Assembly: GCF_052324685.1 (NCBI RefSeq)
Contig: NW_027506919.1
Location: 241,314-305,313, forward strand
DNA from: Brachyhypopomus gauderio
Taxonomy: Eukaryota > Chordata > Actinopteri > Gymnotiformes > Hypopomidae
Direction of reading: 5' to 3'
DNA: 64,000 nt
The first letter of the stretch is position 1. Every line of letters begins with the position of its first letter. Position numbers and translations under genes: made by a program. Below the pieces are notes generated by a model. It saw only the letters and a program-made list of their open reading frames with translations, had not been told where the DNA came from and did not search any database. Positions 33,368 through 42,397 of this stretch are shown one piece after another.

Positions 33368-34682
33368 CAGTATGTGTTAAAGTTTTGACAGTTGCTCTTC
33401 AGCATGAGGCTGAATGTCATGACCTAACAACTGCTTACATAATAGAAAGGCACCGCTGGGATTTGAACCCAGGACTTCCTGTTTACTAGACAGGCGCTAT
33501 GACCAGCTAACCCATGGCGCCACGCCATGGCTTTTTACTGTGGATTGGTGTCATTAGTGAGGAGCGATGAATTTTGTTGTTTTCAAAGAAAAAACGACTC
33601 TGGTGGGACTCGAACCCACAACCTTTGAATGGCCACACACCTGCGTCTAGAAGTCCAATGCGCTATCCATTGCGCCACAGAGCCCAGTATGTGTTAAAGT
33701 TTTGACAGTTGCTCTTCAGCATGAGGCTGAATGTCATGACCTAACAACTGCTTACATAATAGAAAGGCACCTCTGGGATTTGAACCCAGGACTTCCTGTT
33801 TACTAGACAGGCGCTATGACCAGCTAAGCCACGGTGCCACACCATGGCTTTTTACTGTGGATTGGTGTCATTAGTGAGGAGCGATGAATTTTGTTGTTTT
33901 CAAAGAAAAAACGACTCTGGTGGGACTCGAACCCACAACCTTTGAATGGCCACACACCTGCGTCTAGAAGTCCAATGCGCTATCCATTGCGCCACAGAGC
34001 CGAGTATGTGTTAAAGTTTTGACAGTTGCTCTTCAGCAGGAGGCTAAATGTCATGACCTAAAAACTGCTTATATAAAGGAAAGGCACCGCTGGGATTTGA
34101 ACCCAGGACTTCCTGTTTACTAGACAGGCGCTATGAACAGCTAAGCCACGGCGCCACGCCATGGCTTTTTACTGTGGATTGGTGTCATTAGTGAGGAGCG
34201 ATGAATTTTGTTGTTTTCAAAGAAAAAACGACTCTGGGGGGACTCGAACCCACAACCTTTGAATGGCCACACACCTGCGTCTAGAAGTCCAATGCGCTAT
34301 CCATTGCGCCACAGAGCACAGTATGTGTTAAAGTTTTGACAGTTGCTCTTCAGCAGGAGGCTAAATGTCATGACCTAACAACTGCTTACATAAAGGAAAG
34401 GCACCGCTGGGATTTGAACCCAGGACTTCCTGTTTACTAGACAGGCGCTATGACCAGCTAAGCCACGGAGCCGCGCCATGGCTTTTTACTGTGGATTGGT
34501 GTCATTAGTGAGGAGCGATGAATTTTGTTGTTTTCAAAGAAAAAATGACTCTGGTGGGACTTGAACCCACAACCTTTGAATGGCCACACACCTGCGTCTA
34601 GAAGTCCAATGCACTATCCATTGCGCCACAGAGACCAGTATGTGTTAAAGTTTTGACAGTTGCTCTTCAGCAGGAGGCTAAA

Positions 34683-34745
34683 CTGCTTACATAAAGGAAA
34701 TGTTGAATGGCCTTTATGACAGTTGCTCTTCAGCAGGAGGCTAAA
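34683..34745. repeat. 63-bp insertion in Thr-Arg spacer, copy 2
   Basis: Same insertion as at 32404, 2279 bp away (seven units plus 60 bp), so it was copied with its neighbours. Confidence 0.8.
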
Positions 34746-34925
34746 TGTCATGACCTAACAACTGCTTACATAAAGGAAAGGCACCGCTGGGATTTGAACC
34801 CAGGACTTCCTGTTTACTAGACAGGCGCTATGACCAGCTAAGCCACGGCGCCACGCCATGGCTTTTTACTGTGGATTGGTGTCATTAGTGAGGAGCGATG
34901 AATTTTGTTGTTTTCAAAGAAAAAA

Positions 34926-35015
34926 TGACTCTGGTGGGACTTAAGCCTACAACCTTTGAATGGCCACACACCTGCGTCTAGAAGTCCAATGCGCTATCCA
35001 TTGCGCCACAGAGCC
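34926..35015 (-). pseudogene. tRNA-Arg(UCU) with broken B box
   Basis: Duplicate of the copy at 32647 with the same TAGGCTTAAG T-arm. Confidence 0.75.
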
Positions 35016-35729
35016 CAGTATGTGTTAAAGTTTTGACAGTTGCTCTTCAGCAGGAGGCTAAATGTCATGACCTAACAACTGCTTACATAAAGGAAAGGCA
35101 CCGCTGGGATTTGAACCCAGGACTTCCTGTTTACTAGACAGGCGCTATGACCAGCTAAGCCACGGCGCCACGCCATGGCTTTTTACTGTGGATTGGTGTC
35201 ATTAGTGAGGAGCGATGAATTTTGTTGTTTTCAAAGAAAAAACGACTCTGGTGGGACTCGAACCCACAACCTTTGAATGGCCACACACCTGCGTCTAGAA
35301 GTCCAATGCGCTATCCATTGCGCCACAGAGCCCAGTATGTGTTAAAGTTTTGACAGTTGCTCTTCAGCAGGAGGCTAAATGTCATGACCTAAAAACTGCT
35401 TACATAAAGGAAAGGCACCGCTGGGATTTGAACCCAGGACTTCCTGTTTACTAGACAGGCGCTATGACCAGCTAAGCCACGGCGCCACGCCATGGCTTTT
35501 TACTGTGGATTGGTGTCATTAGTGAGGAGCGATGAATTTTGTTGTTTTCAAAGAAAAAACAACTCTGGGGGGACTCGAACCCACAACCTTTGAATGGCCA
35601 CACACCTGCGTCTAGAAGTCCAATGCGCTATCCATTGCGCCACAGAGCACAGTATGTGTTAAAGTTTTGACAGTTGCTCTTCAGCAGGAGGCTAAATGTC
35701 ATGACCTAACAACTGCTTACATAAAGGAA

Positions 35730-35768
35730 AGGCACCGCTGGTATTTGAACCCAGGACTTCCTGTTTAC
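35730..35768 (-). pseudogene. tRNA-Thr(AGU), 3' part, split by transposon
   Basis: The 3' half from the anticodon region to the discriminator. The 5' half lies at 39704-39742 beyond the transposon. Insertion fell at TTAC within the anticodon loop, so the gene is destroyed as a unit. Confidence 0.9.
35765..35768. repeat. Target-site duplication, left (TTAC)
   Basis: TTAC precedes the transposon and recurs at 39704-39707; merging the two restores the tRNA-Thr sequence TGTTTACTAGAC. Confidence 0.75.
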
Positions 35769-35780
35769 CACTAGGAACCC
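35769..35780 (+). repeat. Left terminal inverted repeat of the transposon
   Basis: CACTAGGAACCC; it pairs with the right end with one gap on each side. A 14-bp palindrome GCGAAAATTTTCGC follows at 35788-35801 and may be a subterminal transposase site (inference). Confidence 0.65.
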
Positions 35781-35877
35781 GACGGCCGCGAAAATTTTCG
35801 CAAGGCTTAGTAAGGTCCATGTAGCCCACTCCCCTGCTGTGAAGAGATTAACGCCCATTGTCTTGGTAATGCGGTGG

Positions 35878-35940
35878 AAGCGTCTCACCCCCAGCTCATA
35901 CGCCTGCCAAAGCACAAGCGGCTCACCTCCAAGCTCATAC
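35878..35940. repeat. Imperfect direct repeat in the transposon 3' region
   Basis: AAGCGTCTCACC..AGCTCATAC is repeated about 39 bp later as AAGCGGCTCACC..AGCTCATAC. No function visible. The rest of 35802-36339 is AT-rich with no gene that I can support. Confidence 0.6.
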
Positions 35941-36339
35941 AAGGCACCAAACGTGATACTTCACGAAAAACTTGGTTACAAACAAGCAGACTGTATATGT
36001 TACCGATCCTACAACAAACAGCGGAAATTTTGTAGACTCGTGTTTCAAAAGATACAATTCAAGCGCACGTAGAGAGTTTCTCAAATGAGTCCCGTCAAAC
36101 AATAAAAATAAATAAAATTGTCTGAACCTCTTTGTATATTGTTTGAAGCTCTTTGTATATTTACTACACTATATAATATTTGTTACACTTTCTGTTTCCG
36201 CGTTTGAATTCGCGTTTGAAAAGCTAAGAAATTATATGGCGCAATTATATATATGGCTGATAAATGTTGTGATCTAAACAGCAGACTGGAAAAGGAGAGG
36301 AAAAGACAGGAAGAACAAATTCATGTGCTGTAAAACAAC

Positions 36340-36345
36340 TTTATT
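36340..36345 (-). promoter_or_regulatory. Possible poly(A) signal of the transposase gene
   Basis: AATAAA on the minus strand, downstream of the C-terminal exon and its duplicated copies. Confidence 0.45.
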
Positions 36346-36424
36346 TTGATCAAACATGGATGTCTATTCCGGGTTTCTTGAAGTGGAATGTCAAGAAAGT
36401 TGAGGGTGTCTTGAAGTTGAGGGT

Positions 36425-36905
36425 GTACTCGCCAGATGCACTTGCCGCATGCAACACACGCGTTGATGCTGTGGAGAACAATTCAAGGTACACCTTACAT
36501 TTTGAATAAAATCTTTCAGAAGACAAAAATACGTAACATATGTGGTGTTACGTATGTAGGCCTACTTATCAACGTACCTTCATGTAGTTGTAGCCAACAG
36601 TTGCTACACAGCCAGGGTGTACTCGCTGCATGCAACGGGCCACCGGCGTGTTCCTGCGCGCACTGTGTATGCACGCACCTTCATGATGTCTGTCAACGGC
36701 GCACTGCAAAGAACAAAGTACATGTTATATTTTGAACGAATTTATTCATGTGTACCAGCCAGGGACCCTCTTTCTTACATTTGCGGCAGGTTCATCGTTC
36801 ATCGCTGCCAAGGTCAACGGGCCACCGGCGTGTTCCTGCGCGCACTGTGTATGCACGCACAGAAGTACATGTTATATTTAGAACGAATTCATTCATGTAT
36901 AAATT
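36425..36905 (-). pseudogene. Scrambled partial copies of the transposase 3' exon
   Basis: At least three rearranged pieces of the sequence at 37264-37713. 36425-36480 resembles the zinc-finger part near 37340. 36563-36735 joins the exon end (like 37264-37318) to the exon start (like 37600-37713). 36755-36900 joins like 37311-37345 to like 37565-37660. Shared landmarks are GGGCCACCGGCGTGTTCCTG and ACATGTTATATTT. Each copy lacks the middle of the exon, so none encodes a full C-terminus. Short reading frames here are by-products. Confidence 0.75.
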
Positions 36906-37122
36906 GATTCTGTGAAAATATCACAGGCATGGGTCATAACAGAACGGGAATCCAATTCCAGCAACCATGAGAAAAATAACCAGCAACCACGACGAGAAAT
37001 AAACAGAGGACTAACACGGAAACAGACATGAAATGGCAGGAGATGCGGGGCAGACCGTGACACCGGGTTTCATGATGTGCGACTGTGGAACAGAAAGAGA
37101 AGAGATTTTTGGTTATGTTCAA

Positions 37123-37158
37123 ATAATAGTGTGTGTGTATATATATGTGTGTGTGATT
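37123..37158. repeat. GT/AT dinucleotide-rich tract
   Basis: A GTGTGTGT-ATATATAT-GTGTGTGT simple repeat next to the L2-like tail. Confidence 0.75.
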
Positions 37159-37247
37159 GGTTGTCTGTAACGTAGCTGTGTTAACAATTGTAAAGCGCCT
37201 TGGGTATTTAGATAAGGCGCTATATAAATTGAAACATTAATTCATTC
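37159..37247 (+). mobile_element. L2-type LINE/SINE 3' tail fragment
   Basis: Contains GTAAAGCGCCTTGGGTATTT and AAGGCGCTATATAAATTGAA followed by an ATTCATTCAT-like end. This stem-forming pattern with a short tandem tail is the known 3' end of vertebrate L2 LINEs and of SINEs that use them. Only the 3' end is recognisable; 36906-37122 to its left may belong to it but I cannot assign it. It sits between copies of the transposase 3' exon. Confidence 0.65.
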
Positions 37248-37279
37248 ATATATATATAAATATACTTATCGACGTACCT

Positions 37280-37675
37280 TCATGTAGTTTTAGGTACACA
37301 GTTGCCACACAGCCAGGGACACTCTGCCCTACACTTGCGACAGGTGTACTTGCCGCATGCAGCGCACGGGGTTATGCTGTGGTTCCGGTTGCAGTTTGTC
37401 TGCACCTGACACGTAGTCTTCTTTCCAGGAGCAGGCGAAGGACGTGGCGTTCTCTTCAACTCCTTTTCCTGTAGGAAACGAAGACGGAGTTCCTCAGCAA
37501 GAGTACACATAAAAACTCTCCTACTCTCTGTGGACCCCGTACATGCCGTGTACAAAACATGCGCGTTCATCGCTGCCAGGTCAAGTATGTTATAAAACAC
37601 TGCAACGGGCCACCGGCGTGTTCCTGCGCGCACTGTGTATGCACGCGCCTTCTGGTCCATGATGTCAACGGCGCA
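37280..37675 (-). pseudogene. piggyBac transposase, C-terminal exon
   Basis: About 130 residues ending in ..GNCVPKTT and a stop. The start AVDIMDQ corresponds to the VDxxDQ segment that holds the third catalytic Asp of piggyBac transposases. It is followed by RAGTRRWPVAVFYNILDL, the well-conserved block after it, then a Lys/Pro-rich linker and a C-terminal Cys-rich zinc finger (CAACGKYTCRKCRAECPWLC..C). Upstream, TTGTTCTTTGCAG looks like a 3' splice site, so this was the last exon. The first two catalytic Asp residues are absent from the element. Confidence 0.8.
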
Positions 37676-37704
37676 CTGCAAAGAACAAATACAAAGAAGT
37701 ACAT

Positions 37705-37920
37705 GTTATATTTTGCCGACCAACAGTCCGACATCGCTCCAACTGGACAGAGGACTGCTCGTAGAAATAGGATTGCTACGAATGCCATAAACTCGCTGAC
37801 CGACAAACTCCAGCTGCTGTCTGTTCTGCGGGCTTCATGGACAGTGCAGTCTGTGATGATTCGCAGCATCTCCATGTCGAGCAAACACAGAAAACTCTGC
37901 AGTCTGCTTGTGATCCTACG
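37705..37920 (-). pseudogene. piggyBac transposase, second exon fragment
   Basis: Encodes RRITSRLQSFLCLLDMEMLR..SSWSLSVSEFMAFVAILFLRAV..CWSAKYN, the N-terminal part of the DDE_Tnp_1_7 domain. It is in phase 0 with the first exon. The exon is cut after AKYN and joined to the tail of the last intron, so roughly the central catalytic region is lost. Confidence 0.75.
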
Positions 37921-38023
37921 CTGTATTAGTAAAAGTAAACAAATGACGCTAGGTAAATTACACGTACTAAATATCATTCAAACACAAGCAGAAACACTGG
38001 AAAGAAATATGAAGTTACTATAC
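37921..38023 (-). other. Phase-0 intron of the transposase gene (103 bp)
   Basis: Begins GTATAG and ends AATACAG on the minus strand; splicing would join ..EHAK to RRITSR in frame. Its sequence (GAGTAAAAATAAATAAATGACGC-like, TATCATTCAAACACAAGC) closely resembles the monomer of the minisatellite at 38588-39050. Confidence 0.7.
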
Positions 38024-38368
38024 CTTTGCATGCTCTGTAGGCCCGGACGGCTCAACAAATGTTGAATTAGGCGAACAGCTGCTGACACGAGAGCGTGCGA
38101 TGCCAACCTTCTCCCAAACAGTTCCATCTTTTGCCCGTACGGTTGGTGCAGGTGTGGTGTCAGCCTGTGTCCGTCTCTTCCTTGGAGGGCTCTGTTGTAC
38201 CTCATCCGATGTACTGCTTCTTTCTTCATCGGATGAATCGCTGGTCAAAAAACAGGAGGGTCCTTCTCCCGCATCGGACTCACAGCAGTCCTCGTTGGTC
38301 AGCAAAGCCGCAACTTCTTGACCGGTGAACGTCCTCTGTCTTGCCATGGTGTTTTGCGTCGTCTCCAC
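38024..38368 (-). CDS. piggyBac transposase, first exon (N-terminal region)
   Basis: Opens with METTQNTMARQRTFTGQEV; the Met at 38345-38347 (MARQ..) is an equally good start. It is an acidic, Ser/Asp-rich N-terminus (TSDSSDEERSSTSDE), then a basic PPRKRRTQ stretch and DGTVWEKVGIAR, all typical of piggyBac N-termini. It reads through cleanly to a GT splice donor. As the downstream catalytic core is missing, it can give at most an inactive N-terminal fragment. Confidence 0.7.
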
Positions 38369-38464
38369 ACAGGATAGTAGTGAAAATGTAAGTCGCCTGC
38401 CTTTGGGTTTCAGCTTTTATCATGACTCTGAAGAACACACCCACAACAGCGCATACTAATTATA

Positions 38465-38587
38465 CTTTATTATAATAGGTGGCGCTTCACACATAACGCC
38501 GAAACCGAAACCGGGCTAATCCCCTGCATACACGGGAACAATAAAAGTTGATTGGACCCGTGATAATGGTTCACGGCAATCCGTGAA
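38465..38587. other. 5' flank of the transposase gene
   Basis: Non-coding, with GTGGCGCTTCACACATAACGCC, CACGGGAACAAT and GACCCGTGATAATGGTT. These same motifs form the monomer of the second minisatellite, and part recurs at 39455-39490. Confidence 0.6.
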
Positions 38588-39050
38588 TATCAGTCAAACA
38601 CAAGCATAAACACTGCAAAAAATATTATATTACTATGCTGTATGAGTAAAAATAAATAAATGACGCTAAGTTATTTACACAAACGAAATATCTTATTTAC
38701 ACAAACGAAATATCAGTCAAACACAAGCATAAACACTGCAAAAAATATTATATTACTATGCTGTATGAGTAAAAATAAATAAATGACGCTAAGTTATTTA
38801 CACAAACGAAATATCTTATTTACACGAACGAAATATCAGTCAAACACAAGAAAACACAAAAATATTATATTACTATGCTGTATGAGTAAAAATAAATAAA
38901 TGACGCTAAGTTATTTACACAAACGAAATATCTTATTTACACGAACGAAATATCAGTCAAACACAAGCATAAACACTGCAAAAAAATATTATGTTACTAT
39001 GCTGTATGAGTAAAAATAAGTAAATGTAAAAATAAATATTACTTTACTAT
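38588..39050. repeat. Minisatellite 1, about 123-bp period, intron-derived
   Basis: TATCAGTCAAACACAAGC recurs at 38588, 38711, 38834 and 38951: two periods of 123 bp and one of 117 bp. The monomer contains CTGTATGAGTAAAAATAAAT, AATGACGCTAAGTTATTTAC and a short internal doubling of ACGAAATATC. It aligns over most of its length to the transposase intron at 37921-38023. Confidence 0.85.
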
Positions 39051-39073
39051 ACCTTTATTACTTTGTTGCTGCT

Positions 39074-39425
39074 ATTGAAGTGCATACACAAGAAAATCTG
39101 GGACGCTTGCTTCATACATAACGCCAATACCACGCTAATGATAATGTGTTTCACGGGAACAATATGAACCCGTGATAATGGTTGGTTCAGCCATGTAAAT
39201 GTGTGGCGCTATTGAAGTGCATACACAAGAAAATCTGGGACGTTTGCTTCATACATAACGCCAATACCACGCTAATGATAATGTGTTTCACGGGAACAAT
39301 ATGGACCCGTGATAATGGTTGGTTCAGCCATGTAAATGTGTGGCGCTATTGAAGTGCATGCACAAGAAAATCTGAGACGCTTGCTTCATACATAACGCCA
39401 ATACCACGCTAATGATAATGGTTCA
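39074..39425. repeat. Minisatellite 2, 137-bp period, 5'-flank-derived
   Basis: ATTGAAGTGCATACACAAG recurs at 39074, 39211 and, with one change, 39348. The monomer includes CTTCATACATAACGCCAATA, CACGGGAACAATATG and ACCCGTGATAATGGTT, matching the single-copy flank at 38465-38587. The last copy is partial. Confidence 0.85.
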
Positions 39426-39484
39426 CCGCTCTAAATAATACTTATGTCAATATGTAGCGCTTCACACATAACGCCGAAACAGGG

Positions 39485-39660
39485 CTAAACTTTATTTATT
39501 TATTTTAGACTACAAACTAGACCTGGTGCACACAGACTGCACACAGACTAGACCTGGTGCACCACAGAGCTCCTGCCACAGAGCTCCTGCCTGTCTTTCT
39601 GCTCCTGTCTTGCTCTGAAATTAACATATGTATGGTCCTGCTAATTGGGCAGGAGAAGGA
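39485..39660. other. Right subterminal region with short duplications
   Basis: Holds two copies each of CTAGACCTGGTGCAC and CACAGAGCTCCTGCC, and a TTTATTTATTTATTTT tract. No gene seen. Confidence 0.6.
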
Positions 39661-39691
39661 GGGGTGATGTCCTCAGAACCTTGAAATCTCA

Positions 39692-39703
39692 GGAGTTCCA
39701 GTG
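39692..39703 (-). repeat. Right terminal inverted repeat of the transposon
   Basis: Read inward: CACTGGAACTCC, matching the left end CACTAGGAACCC with small gaps. Confidence 0.6.
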
Positions 39704-39742
39704 TTACTAGACAGGCGCTATGACCAGCTAAGCCACGGCGCC
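39704..39742 (-). pseudogene. tRNA-Thr(AGU), 5' part, split by transposon
   Basis: The 5' half, from acceptor 5' strand to anticodon loop, including the right TTAC duplication (39704-39707). Partner of 35730-35768. Confidence 0.9.
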
Positions 39743-41717
39743 GCGCCATGGCTTTTTACTGTGCATTGGTGTCATTAGTGAGGAGCGATGAATTTTGTTG
39801 TTTTCAAAGAAAAAACAACTCTGGTGGGACTCGAACCCACAACCTTTGAATGGCCACACACCTGCATCTAGAAGTCCAATGCGCTATCCATTGCGCCACA
39901 GAGCCCAGTATGTGTTAAAGTTTTGACAGTTGCTCTTCAGCATGAGGCTGAATGTCATGACCTAACAACTGCTTACATAATAGAAAGGCACCGCTGGGAT
40001 TTGAACCCAGGACTTCCTGTTTACTAGACAGGCGATATGACCAGCTAAGCCATGGCGCCACGCCATGGCTTTTTACTGTGGATTGGTGTCATTAGTGAGG
40101 AGCGATGAATTTTGTTGTTTTCAAAGAAAAAACGACTCTGGTGGGACTCGAACCCACAACCTTTGAATGGCCACACACCTGCATCTAGAAGTCCAATGCG
40201 CTATCCATTGCGCCACAGAGCCCAGTATGTGTTAAAGTTTTGACAGTTGCTCTTCAGCAGGAGGCTAAATGTCATGACCTAACAACTGCTTACATAAAGG
40301 AAAGGCACCGCTGGGACTTGAACCCAGGACTTCCTGTTTACTAGACAGGCGCTATGACCAGCTAAGCCACGGCGCCACGCCATGGCTTTTTACTGTGGAT
40401 TGGTGTCATTAGTGAGGAGCGATGAATTTTGTTGTTTTCAAAGAAAAAATGACTCTGGTGGGACTCGAACCCACAACCTTTGAATGGCCACACACCTGCG
40501 TCTAGAAGTCCAATGCGCTATCCATTGCGCCACAGAGCCCAGTATGTGTTAAAGTTTTGACAGTTGCTCTTCAGCAGGAGGCTAAATGTCATGACCTAAC
40601 AACTGCTTACATAAAGGAAAGGCACCGCTGGGATTTGAACCCAGGATTTCCTGTTTACTAGACAGGCGCTATGACCAGCTAAGCCACGGCGCCACGCCAT
40701 GGCTGTTTACTGTGGATTGGTGTCATTAGTGAGGAGCGATGAATTTTGTTGTTTTCAAAGAAAAAACGACTCTGGTGGGACTCGAACCCACAACCTTTGA
40801 ATGGCCACACACCTGCATCTAGAAGTCCAATGCGCTATCCATTGCGCCACAGAGCCCAGTATGTGTTAAAGTTTTGACAGTTGCTCTTCAGCAGGAGGCT
40901 AAATGTCATGACCTAACAACTGCTTACATAAAGGAAAGGCACCGCTGGGACTTGAACCCAGGACTTCCTGTTTACTAGACAGGCGCTATGACCAGCTAAG
41001 CCACGGCGCCACGCCATGGCTTTTTACTGTGGATTGGTGTCATTAGTGAGGAGCGATGAATTTTGTTGTTTTCAAAGAAAAAATGACTCTGGTGGGACTC
41101 GAACCCACAACCTTTGAATGGCCACACACCTGCGTCTAGAAGTCCAATGCGCTATCCATTGCGCCACAGAGCCCAGCATGTGTTAAAGTTTTGACAGTTG
41201 CTCTTCAGCAGGAGGCTGAATGTCATGACCTAACAACTGCTTACATAAAGGAAAGGCACCGCTGGGACTTGAACCCAGGACTTCCTGTTTACTAGACAGG
41301 CGCTATGACCAGCTAAGCCACGGCGCCACGCCATGGCTTTTTACTGTGGATTGGTGTCATTAGTGAGGAGCGATGAATTTTGTTGTTTTCAAAGAAAAAA
41401 TGACTCTGGTGGGACTCGAACCCACAACCTTTGAATGGCCACACACCTGCGTCTAGAAGTCCAATGCGCTATCCATTGCGCCACAGAGCCCAGCATGTGT
41501 TAAAGTTTTGACAGTTGCTCTTCAGCAGGAGGCTAAATGTCATGACCTAACAACTGCTTACATAAAGGAAAGGCACCGCTGGGATTTGAACCCAGGACTT
41601 CCTGTTTACTAGACAGGCGCTATGACCAGCTAAGCCACGGCGCCACGCCATGGCTTTTTACTGTGCATTGGTGTCATTAGTGAGGAGCGATGAATTTTGT
41701 TGTTTTCAAAGAAAAAA

Positions 41718-41807
41718 CGACTCTGGTGGGACTTGAACCCACAACCTTTGAATGGCCACACACCTGCATCTAGATGTTCAATGCTCTATCCATTGCGCCA
41801 CAGAGCC
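41718..41807 (-). pseudogene. tRNA-Arg(UCU), U33A variant
   Basis: Anticodon loop CATCTA, lacking U33; G30 in the anticodon stem is A and D-stem C23 is A. Recurs at 47653-47742. Confidence 0.7.
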
Positions 41808-42033
41808 CAGTATGTGTTAAAGTTTTGACAGTTGCTCTTCAGCATGAGGCTGAATGTCATGACCTAACAACTGCTTACATAATAGAAAGGCACCGCTGGG
41901 ATTTGAACCCAGGACTTCCTGTTTACTAGACAGGCGCTATGACCAGCTAAGCCACGGCGCCACGCCATGGCTTTTAGCTGTGGATTGGTGTCATTAGTGA
42001 GGAGCGATGAATTTTGTTGTTTTCAAAGAAAAA

Positions 42034-42123
42034 AGACTCTGGTGGGACTCGAACACACAACCTTTGAATGGCCACACACCTGCGTCTAGAAGTCTAATGC
42101 GCTATCCATTGCGCCACAGAGCC
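42034..42123 (-). tRNA. tRNA-Arg(UCU), T-stem variant
   Basis: The 5' T-stem strand is GTGTG instead of GTGGG, so the last stem pair before the T-loop is lost and the B box starts TGTTC. The anticodon stem carries G29A. Recurs at 45794, 47969 and 50461, always just left of the deleted Arg. Confidence 0.7.
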
Positions 42124-42350
42124 CAGTATGTGTTAAAGTTTTGACAGTTGCTCTTCAGCAGGAGGCTAAATGTCATGACCTAACAACTGCTTACATAAAG
42201 GAAAGGCACCGCTGGGATTTGAACCCAGGACTTCCTGTTTACTAGACAGGCGCTATGACCAGCTAAGCCACGGCGACACGCCATGGCTTTTTACTGTGCA
42301 TTGGTGTCATTAGTGAGGAGCGATGAATTTTGTTGTTTTCAAAGAAAAAA

Positions 42351-42397
42351 CGACTCTGGTGGGACTTCCAATGCGCTATCCATTGCACCACAGAGCC
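42351..42397 (-). pseudogene. tRNA-Arg with 43-bp internal deletion, copy 1
   Basis: Keeps the acceptor strands and D-arm but lacks the T-arm core, intron and anticodon loop: GGGACT is joined to TCCAATGCGC. The B box is gone. Terminator T6 and flanks are intact. This deletion also opens a chance reading frame of 78 codons across the unit (42283-42519), which is not a gene. Confidence 0.9.

Larger units (their letters stand above)
20496..35764 (-). repeat. tRNA-Thr/tRNA-Arg tandem array, block 2
   Basis: Forty-eight Arg loci. Arg starts run 20547+317m for m=0 to 30 (last 30057), then 30371, 30685, 31002, 31316, 31633, 31950, 32267, 32647, 32964, 33278, 33595, 33912, 34229, 34546, 34926, 35243 and 35560; each is 90 bp. 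Thr lies 170 bp after each Arg start and is 74 bp long, except that after 32267 and 34546 the offset is 233 because of a 63-bp spacer insertion. Four units are 314 bp long through a 3-bp loss in the inter-unit spacer. The last Thr is split by the transposon. Confidence 0.93.
35769..39703 (-). mobile_element. piggyBac-like DNA transposon, internally deleted and rearranged
   Basis: A 3.9-kb insert inside a tRNA-Thr gene. The ends are imperfect inverted repeats: CACTAGGAACCC on the left and, read inward from the right, CACTGGAACTCC. The flanking 4-bp duplication is TTAC, one base from the TTAA usual for piggyBac. Inside, on the minus strand, lie the 5' exon, an intron, part of a second exon and the C-terminal exon of a piggyBac (DDE_Tnp_1_7) transposase. 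The central catalytic part is missing, so it would need a transposase from elsewhere. Two minisatellites and scrambled copies of the 3' exon enlarge it. Family assignment rests on the protein fragments. Confidence 0.8.

Noticed and set aside
35706-35942. A 78-codon minus-strand frame at the transposon left edge
   Set aside because: It crosses the transposon boundary into the split tRNA-Thr; the end of the peptide is translated tRNA. No domain is visible.
36436-36907. Two plus-strand frames with Cys/His-rich peptides
   Set aside because: They are antisense to scrambled copies of the transposase 3' exon.
37559-38328. Plus-strand frames of 168, 77 and 73 codons
   Set aside because: They lie antisense to the transposase exons, which show the recognisable piggyBac protein on the minus strand.
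35769-39703. CACTA (EnSpm) transposon, suggested by the CACTA start
   Set aside because: The internal protein fragments match piggyBac, not CACTA transposase, and the other end begins CACTG.
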